This document shows, piece by piece, positions 7,582 to 17,630 of a stretch of DNA of 64,000 nucleotides. Origin of the DNA: Haladaptatus cibarius D43. Lineage in GTDB: Archaea > Halobacteriota > Halobacteria > Halobacteriales > Haladaptataceae. A program made the translations under genes and the position numbers. Position 1 is the first letter of the stretch. Each line of letters starts with the position of its first letter. The stretch is taken from assembly GCF_000710615.1 (NCBI RefSeq), contig NZ_JDTH01000006.1:1-64000 (forward strand), in the 5' to 3' direction. The notes beneath the pieces are model-generated. The model had not been told where the DNA came from. It worked only from the letters and a program-made list of their open reading frames with translations, and did no database searches.

Positions 7582-8824
7582 ACTCCACTTCGACTATCGT
7601 TTTTCCGTCGAGTCGTCCGGAGACTGCGTTTGCAAGTCGCTCCGACAACTGCGGATACGGTTCGTTCGTCGGACGACGCACGACGACGGTAATCTGTTGA
7701 CTGTCGTCGAGGGTTCCCATGTCGTCGAACTCGACCTGTATCTTCACGAGTTCGAGCTGTTGGTACCGCTCTTGTTCGAGTACCGACTGAACCTCTTCGT
7801 TGACGGCGTTTTCCGTCTGCATCTGCTTGCTCATCACCAGCCCCGACCCGGAAAACGCGGTGAGCAGGACGGCAACAGCGACGAGGGTCGGAGCCGCCTT
7901 TCGGAGCGTCGTTCCTTCGACCGGTCGATAGCCGAGTATCCACAATACGCCACCGCCTGCAGCGTTGATGGAGACGGCGTTCACGACCAACAGGACGAAC
8001 GCGCCGAGTGCGATGACCGGCGGCCCCCACGCGAGTCCGATTCCGACCGCCGCCGCCGCGGGGATGAGCGCCGCGGCAATCATGACGCCGACGAGCGAAA
8101 CCGGGAGGGCGGTTGCAAGCCCTAACGCCCCTGCCGCTCCTGCACACAGACCGACCGCCACCGAGAGAAAGCCGGGTGAAATGCGTTGGCTTATCTGATT
8201 CACCGTCACCACGTTGAGCGACGGGGGGATGAACTGTGCCGTCTTCAGTGCCCAGCCAAAAATCGTCGCACTGACGATGGCGACGACTAACCCGAGAATT
8301 TGGGAACGTAACCCGTCGATAATCATGTGTCGGTCGTTCAGTACGAGGCCGACGCTCGCCGTCATCGCCGACCCGACTTGCGGGGCGATAACCATCGACC
8401 CGACGACGATTGCCGGCGAATCGAGCAGGAGTCCGGCGGTTGCGACGATTGCCGACAGCACGGTCATCGCGTAGTAGGTCACCGGACTCGGATTCATCCC
8501 GAGCGCTTTCGTGCGGATTTCCTCGGTGGCGATGCTGTCGTCCTCGTCGCCACCCTTGACGAACTTGTCCTCCAGTTCCTGAATGTTCGGCGTCCGTGCC
8601 GTTTCCACGCTCCCGATGACGGTGTAATCGTCGGATAGACCGGCCTCCCGAAGGTCAGAGAGCACCCTATCCACGGCCTGTGCCGGGAGTGGAAACTGAA
8701 CGATTGCCGAGTTGTCGCCGTTGCTCTCCTCGCGCGTGAGGACGTAATCAATACGCTCGTCGTCTAAGACGGAGAGAACGGCGTCCCGGCAGTCGTCCGG
8801 AACGAGGACCTGGATGAGACGCAT
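7547..8824 (-). CDS. DUF389 family (TIGR00341-type) membrane protein
   Basis: 425 residues. The first 100 residues form a soluble ACT-like domain starting MRLIQVLVPDD. The membrane part (about 130-330) has six or so helices with the family pattern GSMVIAPQVGSAMTASVGL followed by LIPAAAAVGIGLAWG. A soluble C-terminal domain of about 90 residues follows. Function of the family is not established; it is widespread in haloarchaea and some bacteria. It is convergent with the protease gene and lies in the same direction as the large regulator upstream, with a 30-base gap, so co-transcription is possible. Confidence 0.9.
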   Translation of the reverse strand: MRLIQVLVPDDCRDAVLSVLDDERIDYVLTREESNGDNSAIVQFPLPAQAVDRVLSDLREAGLSDDYTVIGSVETARTPNIQELEDKFVKGGDEDDSIATEEIRTKALGMNPSPVTYYAMTVLSAIVATAGLLLDSPAIVVGSMVIAPQVGSAMTASVGLVLNDRHMIIDGLRSQILGLVVAIVSATIFGWALKTAQFIPPSLNVVTVNQISQRISPGFLSVAVGLCAGAAGALGLATALPVSLVGVMIAAALIPAAAAVGIGLAWGPPVIALGAFVLLVVNAVSINAAGGGVLWILGYRPVEGTTLRKAAPTLVAVAVLLTAFSGSGLVMSKQMQTENAVNEEVQSVLEQERYQQLELVKIQVEFDDMGTLDDSQQITVVVRRPTNEPYPQLSERLANAVSGRLDGKTIVEVEFTESQRSVART

Positions 8825-8854
8825 GGCGAAACAACCGAGCGGATGATAAAAACC

Positions 8855-11641
8855 TCACCGGTCGAAGAATGTTCCAAGCAGTTTCAACTGCGCACGTCGC
8901 AGATGTTGGTGAAACGTCGGCGGTGACACGCCGAGTGACGCCGCTACGTCTTCGCCCGTGCTGTTTCGCGGCCATTCGAAAAACCCGGCGAGATAGGCCG
9001 TCTCCAACGCCGTCCACTGGCGGTCGGTCAGCGATTCTCCCAACGTTGTCCGAAACTCCGTCACGGTCGGTTCGGGCGTGTCCCGTTCGCGCTGTGCGAC
9101 GACGTGTACGTCGGGATACATGCCTTGAATCGCCTCGACCATCCCCCGAACGTTCGCGGTCGTCGGGAGTTCGATAAGCGCTCGTGCGCCATTCTCGTCA
9201 GCTTCCGCGCTCGCAATCGTTGCACCCCTGTCCGCGAGTGCCGTGACGAACGGCGCTTTTTCGTACCGTAATTCGAGGACGCACTCTGTCTCGGCTTCGT
9301 GGAGGATACGACTATCAGTTATCCTGTCGAATTCGGATACCCAGTCGATAACGTCCGAAGATTCTGCGTCCGACACGGTTACGAAGCAGAGGAGCGCCCC
9401 GTCCGACGCGAGCGTGTTTCCGAGCAAGTCGAGTTCACATCCCAACTCCTGCGGTAGCTGGACGAAGACGTTGTTCGCATCCGTCGATTCGATTTCCACC
9501 TCGACCACGCAGTCGGAAACGAGCGCCTTCCGACTCTCGATTCCAGCAATCGCAAGGCCGATCGTTTCGCCGAGTTCGGCGAGTACCGACTGCTCGCGCT
9601 CGTCGAACGCACCGGTTTGATTCGCATGAACGACGAGAACGCCGTAACACGTTTCGTCGTATCGAATCGGGATGGCAGCGAGCGAGCGAAATCCCCTGTC
9701 GAGCGACTCCTCGCGCCATGGTTCGAACGCCGGGTCGGTGGCGATGTCCGAGACGACGACGGCGCTCTCCGTTTCCAACGCTTCCGTCGCTGGCCCTCGG
9801 AACTCGTCGTCCGGCCTGATGGCCGATTCGAGATACGCTTTGCCGTCCTCGTCCCCGGCGTGTGCAACCGGTTTGACGCTTTTCGCGTTGGCGTCGTACT
9901 CGCCGACCCACGTGAACTGATACGGCTCCACCGTCACTAACCGCTCTGCGACCGTCGATTCTATCTCCTCTCGACTCGTCGCCTGCACCAGCGTTCGGTC
10001 AACGTCGCGGATGACTGCGTTGATGCGGTTGAGTTCCTCTAACTCTTCGCGGTGCTTCGAAAGCGTCTCTTCGCGCTCGGCTCGGTCGAGTGTCGATTGC
10101 ACGTTGGCCGCCAGAATCTCCGCGAAATCGTGGACGCGTTCGTCGAGTTCGGTTTCGAGCACCGAACCGACCACGAACACGCCGTGGTCGGCCAGCGGCA
10201 GGATGAGTTCCGTTTCGACCGGCGTTTCCGGATTGTACGCCCGCTGTTCGTCTTCTACATCCTCGAAAACGATGGCTTCGCCGGATTCGAACACCGACCA
10301 CGCAAGCGCTGTTTCATCCTCGGATTTGGGTATCTCGCTTAGTATCTCCTCTGCTTTTCCCGTCACTGCGGCGGGTCGAAGGATGCACTCTTCGGTGTCC
10401 ACGAGATAGATACCACAGAGCGACAGATCGAGTATCTCGCTCGCCGCCGACACCGCTATCTCGCAGATTTCGTCTTTCGTTTCCGCCCGCATCAGGTCGC
10501 GTGTCGCGGAGCGAAGCCTATCGAGGCTTCGCTCGCGTGCGTTTCGCTCCGACACGTCCTTGAAAATCGCGTGGAGAACCTGCTGGTCGCCGAGTTCCGT
10601 CACGTTCGAACTGACTTCCACCGGAATTTCAGTTCCGGAGGGGCGGGCGATGTTGATGCCAGTCGCATCCTTCGTGACGCCGCCGCGTTCTGCGTGCTGG
10701 TCGAAGATATGTCGATAGAACGCGCGACGCTCGACGGGATGAATTTCCGACTGGTGCATTCCGATTAGTTCGTTTTGTGGCCGTCCGAGCAGAGTTTCGG
10801 CGGCCGGATTCGCTTCGATGATGGAACCCGTTTCCGTATCGGCGACGAGAATCGCCTCCGGACTCGTCTCTATCACTTTTCGATACCGTTCGCGTGACTG
10901 TTCGAGTTCCGCTTCGACCCGTTTGCGCTTCGAGATGTCGCGGATAACGCCGGTAATCGTTCGCTCGCCGTCGTACCGTCCCTCGCGGAACGACAGTGCA
11001 ATCGGGATTTCGGCTCCGTTTCTGTGCTGGGCGGTCGTCTCGACGTATCCCCAATCGGTTCGCTGTTCGCCGGTCTCAACGTATCGAGCGAGCGATTCCC
11101 GATGAGTCGGTTGCAGTCGTTCCGGTATTAGCTCCGTCAACGGCGACCCGACGAGGTCGTCCGACTCGTAGCCGAAAATCCGTTCGACGCCGTCGTTGGT
11201 ACATTTGATACTCCCGTCTTCGCCTATCGTGATAATAGCGTCCGGTATTCTGGAAAGCAGCGCCTCTGTGCGTGACTGCCTGTTTTGTGTCCGATACTGG
11301 TCGATTGCGCGCTCGATTCGATGTGTTAGCAGTTCCGGGCTGTCGGGTCGAACGCAGTCGGTCGCACCCGCCGAAAGAACGTCAGAGATGACGGTTTCGT
11401 CGGCAGTTAGAACGAGAACTGGGAGGTTCGAATCGCGCTCACGAATCGTTTCGAGAGACGACAGCGCATCGTGGTCGGGCAGTGCGTGTTCACAGAGGAT
11501 ACAGTCGGCCGTTTCGAGATTCTCGATAATTTCACGTTTCCCTCTCACTCGCTCGACATGCCCTGACTTCCCTATTTCGACGTGGCTATCACCAACATGA
11601 AGGATTCTCGTCTCTGGTTTAGATTCTATCTTAGAGGGCAT
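8855..11641 (-). CDS. Bat-type multidomain sensor/transcription regulator (receiver-like, PAS-PAS-GAF-GAF, HTH_10)
   Basis: 928 residues. Domain order seen: a receiver-like domain (about 1-125, with CEHALPD in place of the usual phospho-Asp segment and no acidic pair near the N-terminus), PAS (about 125-245), PAS (about 250-370), GAF (about 385-520), GAF (about 550-690), a bacterio-opsin-activator domain (about 700-855) and a C-terminal HTH_10 (about 870-922, LTDRQWTALETAYLAGFFEWPR then the recognition helix in GVSPPTFHQHLRRAQ). There is no histidine-kinase domain. Such proteins sense light, redox or small molecules and regulate transcription directly. The signal is unknown. Its start faces the MutS-like gene across a 79-base divergent promoter region. 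Confidence 0.92.
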   Translation of the reverse strand: MPSKIESKPETRILHVGDSHVEIGKSGHVERVRGKREIIENLETADCILCEHALPDHDALSSLETIRERDSNLPVLVLTADETVISDVLSAGATDCVRPDSPELLTHRIERAIDQYRTQNRQSRTEALLSRIPDAIITIGEDGSIKCTNDGVERIFGYESDDLVGSPLTELIPERLQPTHRESLARYVETGEQRTDWGYVETTAQHRNGAEIPIALSFREGRYDGERTITGVIRDISKRKRVEAELEQSRERYRKVIETSPEAILVADTETGSIIEANPAAETLLGRPQNELIGMHQSEIHPVERRAFYRHIFDQHAERGGVTKDATGINIARPSGTEIPVEVSSNVTELGDQQVLHAIFKDVSERNARERSLDRLRSATRDLMRAETKDEICEIAVSAASEILDLSLCGIYLVDTEECILRPAAVTGKAEEILSEIPKSEDETALAWSVFESGEAIVFEDVEDEQRAYNPETPVETELILPLADHGVFVVGSVLETELDERVHDFAEILAANVQSTLDRAEREETLSKHREELEELNRINAVIRDVDRTLVQATSREEIESTVAERLVTVEPYQFTWVGEYDANAKSVKPVAHAGDEDGKAYLESAIRPDDEFRGPATEALETESAVVVSDIATDPAFEPWREESLDRGFRSLAAIPIRYDETCYGVLVVHANQTGAFDEREQSVLAELGETIGLAIAGIESRKALVSDCVVEVEIESTDANNVFVQLPQELGCELDLLGNTLASDGALLCFVTVSDAESSDVIDWVSEFDRITDSRILHEAETECVLELRYEKAPFVTALADRGATIASAEADENGARALIELPTTANVRGMVEAIQGMYPDVHVVAQRERDTPEPTVTEFRTTLGESLTDRQWTALETAYLAGFFEWPRNSTGEDVAASLGVSPPTFHQHLRRAQLKLLGTFFDR

Positions 11642-11720
11642 AATATTAGTACAGCATAGACTGTCTTTATCTTTCGGTCGAACGGGAATCGTTAATACCG
11701 GTGCGTGTCAGCCGACAGGT

Positions 11721-13459
11721 ATGAGGCTGGAGGACTACTGGGGCGTGGGACCGAAGACGAGCGACCTGCTCGAAACCAAACTCGGCGTCGAACGGGCGAT
11801 TCAGGCCATCGAATCGAACACCGTCCGCGTCCTCTCGAACGCAGGCTTGTCGAGAGGTCGGGCGACTCAGATTCTTCGGCAGGCTAACGGCGGCGAGGGA
11901 ATGGCGGTACTGGCGACGCGGGACACCCGCTCCGTCTACAAATCGCTTCTCGACCTCGCCAGCGACTACGCCGTGACGCCCGACGCTGGCGACCGGATTC
12001 GCGTCATGACGCCGGTTCGCTCCTCCGAAGAAGCGTCTGACCGACTCGATTCGGTGATGGACGCCGTCACGTCGTGGAACGTCCTGTCGGACGCCGAGCG
12101 CGAATCGGTACTCGCCGCGTTCGAAGAATACGACGGAAGCGAACGAACCGCCGTCGAGACGGCCCTCTCCCTGCAAGCGACCGACACGACCGAGGGCGCG
12201 TTCTCTCCCGTCGCGGCAATTGACCGGTCGGCCCTCGACGCCGCGGTCGGTGCCCTCGGCAAACTTGACGATGGCCAAGTCGCCGAAGGTGCGGACGACG
12301 AACTCGACCGCCGCCGCGACCAACTGACGGCAGTCGAACGCCTCGAAAGTGATGCGTTAGACGTTCTCGAAGCGGTACAATCCGAAAATGTGCGAAACCC
12401 CGACGAGTTCCGCGAGAGCTACGTCGAGTACGTCGCCCGCGAAACCGACATCGAGCCACAGCGCATCCGCGATGCGACCGTCGGGGAGGCCACCGACGCC
12501 ACGGATTTCGTCGGCGGGTCGCTCCGCGAAATCGTTTCTGAACAGCGAGAGACGGTCGAGGAGCGCGAATCGACAGTCGCAGCGGAACTCGAAACGAAAA
12601 TCGAGGACGCAAGAGACGCCATCGACGCCGCCGTTTCCGCTGTCAACGACCTCGCTGTCTCGCTCTCGTTGGCTCGATTCGCCGACGAATTTTCGCTCAC
12701 GCGCCCCGAATTCGTGGACGAGGGGTTCGCCGTCGAAGACGCACGAAATCTGTTTCTCGCAACCGGAAACGGGGACGGGGACGTACAGCCAATCACCTAC
12801 GGAACGGCGAGCACGGCGTCGCCGGGCCGCCGAAAGGTGATCGAGTTGCCGTCCTGACTGGGGCGAACAGCGGAGGGAAAACCACCCTCCTCGAAACGCT
12901 CTGTCAGGTCGCCCTGCTGGCCCAGATGGGATTTCCGGTTCCAGCAGATCGCGCCCAAATCTCGATTTCGGACACCATCGTCTTCCACCGCAGACACGCC
13001 AGTTTCAACGCCGGGGTGCTAGAATCCACGCTTCGCAACATCGTCCCACCGCTCACGGACGACGGGCGCACCCTCATGCTCGTGGACGAGTTCGAGGCGA
13101 TTACGGAACCCGGAAGCGCGGCTAACCTCCTGCACGGCCTCGTCGGCCTGTCGGTAGACCGCGGCGCGCTCGGCGTCTTCGTCACCCACCTCGCGGAGGA
13201 TTTGAACCCGCTTCCCGACCAAGCCCGAAAGGACGGCATCTTCGCGGAAGGATTGGACGACGACTTAGAACTGCTCGTGGACTACCAGCCCAGATTCGAT
13301 ACCGTCGGCAAATCGACCCCCGAGTTCATCGTTTCGCGTCTCATCGCCTCCGCCAACGACCGCGGCGAACGCGCCGGATACGACGTTCTCGGGCGGGCGG
13401 TGGGCGAGGCGGCGGTTCAGCAGACGCTGAGTTCGTGGGCGGAAGAGCAGGAGAAGTAA
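11721..13459 (+). pseudogene. HhH-MutS-like ATPase (archaeal MutS5-type), frameshifted before Walker A
   Basis: Two frames encode one protein. Frame 1 (11721-12857) has a helix-hairpin-helix domain (YWGVGPKTSDLLETKLG, residues 6-22) and a coiled-coil core, and ends out of frame after ASTASPG. Frame 2 resumes at about 12830 and runs to 13459 with PPKGDRVAVLTGANSGGKTT (Walker A), MLVDEFEAITEPGSA (Walker B and D-loop) and an H-loop in FVTHLAED. Adding one G to the GGG at 12824-12826 restores a continuous protein of about 579 residues. HhH-bearing archaeal MutS homologues act on branched DNA in recombination or repair. Both halves are otherwise well preserved, so this is either a sequencing error, a very recent mutation or a recoding site. 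Confidence 0.85.
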
Positions 13460-13478
13460 TCGAAAATCAGTTGTCGAA

Positions 13479-13937
13479 CTACTCTCGTTCTCGAAGTCGC
13501 TCGCGCTCGTCCGCACGAAACCGATCTTCTACGTCCTCTATCGTCTCGGTTTCCATGAGCCGTTCCAGTTTCCGCTCGAACTGGTCGTCCGTGAGTTCGC
13601 CGCTCGCGTATCGGTTCCTGAGGGTTTCGAGGGCGTCCTTGTTCGATTCGGTCGGCTCGTCCGGCCTTTCAGCTTCGTTCGATTTTGCCTCTCCGAGGCC
13701 GCCGAATCCGTTCCACCAGTCGGGTTCGTTCCACGACTCGTTCCACCAATCATCGACTTGGTCTTCTTGGTCGAACAGCATGGAGACGATTGGAACGACG
13801 ACCATGTAGCCGAGGAGCAGGGCATAGAGCCACCAGCCTTGCCCGCTAAGGAGGGCCACGAGCCAGATTCCCGTGACTACCATCGACGTGATTCCCGTCG
13901 CGTTTTCGTAGAGTCGTTCACGGGGTGTGTCGCCCAT
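13479..13937 (-). CDS. SHOCT-domain membrane protein
   Basis: 152 residues. Two membrane helices near residues 14-55 (SMVVTGIWLVALLSG and YALLLGYMVVVPIVSMLF) are followed by a Trp-rich acidic linker (DDWWNESWNEPDWWNGF) and a C-terminal SHOCT motif (about 100-130: DALETLRNRYASGELTDDQFERKL). The short SHOCT helix pair is common at the end of haloarchaeal membrane proteins and is thought to mediate oligomerisation. The gene is convergent with the MutS-like gene and divergent from the flavoenzyme at 14086. Function is not known. Confidence 0.88.
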   Translation of the reverse strand: MGDTPRERLYENATGITSMVVTGIWLVALLSGQGWWLYALLLGYMVVVPIVSMLFDQEDQVDDWWNESWNEPDWWNGFGGLGEAKSNEAERPDEPTESNKDALETLRNRYASGELTDDQFERKLERLMETETIEDVEDRFRADERERLRERE

Positions 13938-14011
13938 AGGTGTGGGTTTTCGCTACTGGCTATAAAATATCACCTTTGCTATGTTGTCGAGCCCTTCACA
14001 ACCACAGAGAT

Positions 14012-14030
14012 GGCAGGCCGTTGGCCTGCC
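14012..14030. repeat. 8-bp perfect inverted repeat in divergent promoter region
   Basis: GGCAGGCC and GGCCTGCC flank a 3-base loop (GTT). The repeat lies between the SHOCT gene and the GTG start of the flavoenzyme, so it could be an operator or a leader hairpin. Its presence argues against the longer open frame that would start at 13981. Confidence 0.35.
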
Positions 14031-14085
14031 CGCCACTATCTCGCCACAAACCTTTACGCCGAAACCCGACGAATCCAAACCCAAC

Positions 14086-15444
14086 GTGCCCGAACTCGAA
14101 GACCCTCTCGAAATCGCGGGCGTCGAACTGCCGAACCGCCTCTATCGCGCCCCGCTCCTCGAATGCGCCGGAAACGGCCCGGACGCAGTGGACACCCTGA
14201 TTCGGGAACTCGAACCCGCGGCGGAGTCGGGTGTCGGCCTCATCTGTCAGGGTGCAACCATCGTTCGCGGGGAGGGCGGCTGTGCCGCACCGGGAATGAC
14301 GCGGGTTCACGACCCGAAATTCGTTGCGAAACTGGAGCGGCTGACCGACGCTATTCACGACCACGACAGCCGGATTTTTCTCCAGTTGGAACACGGCGGC
14401 CTGCGAAGCATGGAGACGTGGCACGCGGGCTTTCGCGCCGAAAATCCCGACCTCCAGCAACTCGCGGTTTCGTGCCCCCCCGCCATCCTGCGGGCGCTTG
14501 ACCGCGTCGGATTTCTTTCCTACGACGCGCACGTCCTTAGCACCGAAGAGGTGTACAACCTCGCAAAAGATTTCGGTGAAAGCGCGAAGTACGCCATCGA
14601 CGCGGGCTACGACGGAATCCACATCGCTGGAGCCAACATGGGCATCGTCCAGCAGTTTCTCTCGCCGTTTTACAACCGCAGAACCGACGAATTCGGCGGG
14701 TCGCTGGCCGAACGAACGCGATTTCTCGAACTCGTCCACGACGAGATTCGAGAGCGAGTCGGCCCGGCGGTTCCGATTATGACGAAGGTGCCCGCCGAGA
14801 CGACCGTGCCGCCATTCGTCCGAACGCATCTCTCGCTCGCGGATGGGGTTCGAATCTGCGACCGACTCGCCGATGTCGGATTCGACGCGCTCGTTCCCGT
14901 GCAGGCCTCCGTGTTCTGGGACGCGAGCATCGTCCGCGGCGCGTTTCCGGCCCGCGCGTGGCGCGACGAGCGATTCCGCGAGGGCTACGCCGACGCGTTC
15001 GGAAGCAAGTGGCGGGCGAGCATGGTTGCCCTGCTGAACTGGCTTCAGTCGAAAAAGTACGATTTCGACCCGGCGTGGAACCGCCCGTTCACCCGTCGGG
15101 TGACGGAGCGCGTTTCGGCTCCGGTTCTCGCGGAGGGTGGTATTCGAACCCGGGACGGAATCGATAGGTTGCTCGCAGGAGGTGACTGCGATGCTGTCGG
15201 AATGGGCCGTCCGTTTTACGCCGAACCGCGGCTTCCGGCCCGAATTCTCGGGGAGGGGGTTCGGGGAAGTGAGCAGACCGCCGTCGTCTGTGAAAACTGC
15301 AACAACTGCACCGTCCCGCAGGCGACTGGTGCCCACGGGGTCTGTCGAACGACGAGCGTTCTCGAAAAACGCGGCGAACTGCGGAAGGCGGGGGTCTACG
15401 ACGTGGACGAGTCGGGCAATCGCCCGAATCGTCCGAATCGGTAA
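14086..15444 (+). CDS. Old Yellow Enzyme-like NADH:flavin oxidoreductase
   Basis: 452 residues from a GTG at 14086 (VPELEDPLEIAGVELPNRLYRAPLLE), chosen because the family begins with such an LxxPLxIxGxxLxNR stretch; the frame is open further upstream but has no homology-like sequence there. The TIM-barrel FMN-binding pattern is present: LEHGG (about 103-107), the conserved GYDGIHIAGANMGIVQQFLSPFYNRRTDEFGGSL segment (about 173-206), and phosphate-binding GGIRTRDG plus DAVGMGRPF. A Cys cluster near the end (CENCNNCTVPQATGAHGVC) resembles the Fe-S site of 2,4-dienoyl-CoA reductase-type members. Substrate is unknown; enoate or enoyl-CoA reduction is plausible. Confidence 0.88.
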   Translation: MPELEDPLEIAGVELPNRLYRAPLLECAGNGPDAVDTLIRELEPAAESGVGLICQGATIVRGEGGCAAPGMTRVHDPKFVAKLERLTDAIHDHDSRIFLQLEHGGLRSMETWHAGFRAENPDLQQLAVSCPPAILRALDRVGFLSYDAHVLSTEEVYNLAKDFGESAKYAIDAGYDGIHIAGANMGIVQQFLSPFYNRRTDEFGGSLAERTRFLELVHDEIRERVGPAVPIMTKVPAETTVPPFVRTHLSLADGVRICDRLADVGFDALVPVQASVFWDASIVRGAFPARAWRDERFREGYADAFGSKWRASMVALLNWLQSKKYDFDPAWNRPFTRRVTERVSAPVLAEGGIRTRDGIDRLLAGGDCDAVGMGRPFYAEPRLPARILGEGVRGSEQTAVVCENCNNCTVPQATGAHGVCRTTSVLEKRGELRKAGVYDVDESGNRPNRPNR

Positions 15445-15489
15445 CCCGAGTCGTAACGGGTATTCCGCGGGAGAACCAACCGTGGAGCA

Positions 15490-17325
15490 GTGACCGACGA
15501 GGATTACGGGATTTCGGACGTGTACGACGCCGTTGAGGACATCGGTCGTCCGGTGCTCACCGCCGACGAAGTCGCTCGGGTACTCGACTGCTCGCACGAG
15601 GAGGCAAACCGCGTGCTGGAACGATTGGCTGACGAGCGCGAGGTGTCCCGCCTCGACGTGGAACGCGACCCTGTCGTCTGGTTCCCGACCGAATGGGAGC
15701 GACTGGCCGACCGGGAGCGAATCGTCGTGTTTCCGAATCGCCGGGAGATCGTCGCCGACCAACCGCGGCAGTTCACCCGGGCGCAACTCTCGCAGTTCGC
15801 GCATTTGACGGAGACGACCCGGGAGGGCGGTTACAGCTATCGAATTCGACAAGAAGACATCTGGTCTGCCCCCTACGACTCGCTCGACAACCTACTGCGA
15901 ACCGTCCGGCAGGTGCTTCCCGAGCAGTCGCCCGACATCGAGCAGTTCGTCGAACAGCAGTGGAAACGCGCGAAACAGTTCCGACTCTACACGCACGAAG
16001 ACGACTACGTGGTTCTCGAAGCCGCGAGCGACGACCTGATGGGCAACGTCGCACGGCAGAAATTGGACGACAGCCACCTGCGCGCGCCGGTTTCCGACAA
16101 CGAGAGTTGGGTCGCCGAGGAGAAAGTCGCCGAAGTCAAACGAATCCTGTACGAGGCGGGCTACCCGGTGCAGGACGAACGCGATTTGGAAACCGGCGAC
16201 GAACTGGCCATCGACTGTTCGCTCTCCCTGCGTGACTATCAGCGCGAATGGGTGGCGGAGTTCATCGACCTGAAATCCGGCGTCCTCGTCGGCCCGCCGG
16301 GAAGCGGGAAGACGGTTGCCGCGATGGGCGTTCTGGAAGCCGTTTCGGGGGAAACACTGATTCTGGTTCCGAGCAGGGAACTCGCCGGACAGTGGCGCGA
16401 CGAACTGCTGGCCCACACGACTCTCTCACCGGAACAAGTCGGCGAGTACCACGGCGGCGAGAAGAACGTTCGCCCCGTGACGATTGCGACCTACCAAACT
16501 GCCGGAATGGACAGGCATCGGCAACTGTTCGACCAGCGACGTTGGGGGCTCATCGTCTATGATGAGTGTCAGCATATTCCAAGTAAGGTTTTCCGCCGGA
16601 GCGCGAACCTCCAGAGCAAACATCGATTGGGACTGTCAGCCACACCCGTCCGGGAAGATGACAAAGAAAAAGATATTTTCACGCTCATCGGGCCGCCAAT
16701 CGGCACCGACTGGGACGCGTTGTTCGAGGCGGGATTCGTCGCCGAACCGGAGGTGGAAATCCGGTACGTCGGTTGGGACGACGAAACGTATCACGGCGAG
16801 TACGCCAACGCGAGCCAGCGCGGCAAACGCCAGATTGCCGCGTCGAATCCCGCGAAGATGGACGAAATCCGGTTCCTGCTGGAAGAACACCCTACTTCGA
16901 AAGCATTGGTGTTCGTGGAGTATCTGGAACAGGGTGAGGAGATTTCAGAGGCTATGGACGTTCCGTTCATCAGTGGCCAGATGCCGCATCCCGAACGCGA
17001 GCGCCATCTGCAAGCGTTCCGTGACGGGCGTCTCGACACTCTCGTCATCTCGCGCGTCGGCGACGAAGGAATCGACCTGCCGGATGCCGAACTCGCAATC
17101 GTCGCGTCGGGACTCGGCGGGTCGCGGCGGCAGGGTGCCCAACGCGCCGGGCGAACAATGCGCCCCGCCGGACGCGCCCGGATGTACGTGCTGGCGACTC
17201 GCGGAACGCGCGAAGAGGAGTTCGCGCGCCAGCAGTTGCGCCATCTCGCGTCGAAGGGAATCCGGATTCAGGAGTCGGTTGCAGAGGAGACGATTTTGGA
17301 GGAAAAAGCAGTCGCGGAAGAGTAA
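15490..17325 (+). CDS. XPB/Rad25-like DEAD-box DNA helicase
   Basis: 611 residues from a GTG start. A winged-helix-like and damage-recognition-like N-terminal region (about 1-235) precedes a superfamily 2 helicase core: Q-like motif SLRDYQREWV, Walker A GPPGSGKT at residues 268-275, DECQH at 358-362 in the DEAH position, SATP near 383, and motif VI QRAGRTMRP near 555. The domain order matches archaeal XPB, a 3'-5' helicase linked with nucleotide excision repair and the nuclease Bax1. No bax1 gene is adjacent here. The gene starts 45 bases after the flavoenzyme stop, so the two may be co-transcribed. Confidence 0.92.
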   Translation: MTDEDYGISDVYDAVEDIGRPVLTADEVARVLDCSHEEANRVLERLADEREVSRLDVERDPVVWFPTEWERLADRERIVVFPNRREIVADQPRQFTRAQLSQFAHLTETTREGGYSYRIRQEDIWSAPYDSLDNLLRTVRQVLPEQSPDIEQFVEQQWKRAKQFRLYTHEDDYVVLEAASDDLMGNVARQKLDDSHLRAPVSDNESWVAEEKVAEVKRILYEAGYPVQDERDLETGDELAIDCSLSLRDYQREWVAEFIDLKSGVLVGPPGSGKTVAAMGVLEAVSGETLILVPSRELAGQWRDELLAHTTLSPEQVGEYHGGEKNVRPVTIATYQTAGMDRHRQLFDQRRWGLIVYDECQHIPSKVFRRSANLQSKHRLGLSATPVREDDKEKDIFTLIGPPIGTDWDALFEAGFVAEPEVEIRYVGWDDETYHGEYANASQRGKRQIAASNPAKMDEIRFLLEEHPTSKALVFVEYLEQGEEISEAMDVPFISGQMPHPERERHLQAFRDGRLDTLVISRVGDEGIDLPDAELAIVASGLGGSRRQGAQRAGRTMRPAGRARMYVLATRGTREEEFARQQLRHLASKGIRIQESVAEETILEEKAVAEE

Positions 17326-17381
17326 TCTCGAAACGTCGATTTCACGCCGAAACTGAAGTGTTGGGAGCGACAACTCCGCAC

Positions 17382-17609
17382 ATGGCCCGCGAAGTCAGAC
17401 ACACAGAACGGAGTCCACGGATAATCGACGAGGACGACATCGACGAAGAGAAGGGCGACATCGCAATCTGTCTCTGCGGACTGTCCGCCGAATATCCGTT
17501 CTGCGACGGGTCACACCGAGCGACCTACGACGAAGAATCGGATACGGTGTACCGATACGGGAACGGCGAGCGCCGGGAAATAGAAGAGCTGGTTTTCGCC
17601 GACGAGTAG
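17382..17609 (+). CDS. CDGSH iron-sulfur domain protein
   Basis: 75 residues from the ATG at 17382 (MAREVRHTERSP); eight codons of open frame further upstream are unlikely to be translated. The ligand set of a CDGSH 2Fe-2S centre is seen: CLCGLSAEYPFCDGSH gives Cys-x-Cys, then Cys and His with three-Cys/one-His coordination. Proteins of this family carry redox-active, labile clusters in the cytoplasm. It follows the XPB helicase gene on the same strand with a 56-base gap. Confidence 0.9.
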   Translation: MAREVRHTERSPRIIDEDDIDEEKGDIAICLCGLSAEYPFCDGSHRATYDEESDTVYRYGNGERREIEELVFADE

Positions 17610-17630
17610 CCCCTAACTGCACTGAAACAG

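Noticed and set aside
7839-8198. Short open frames on + in the DUF389 gene
   Set aside because: Antisense of membrane helices, no independent evidence.
13996-15852. 618-codon open frame on -
   Set aside because: Lies opposite the OYE-like gene and the start of the XPB gene and has no recognisable domain.
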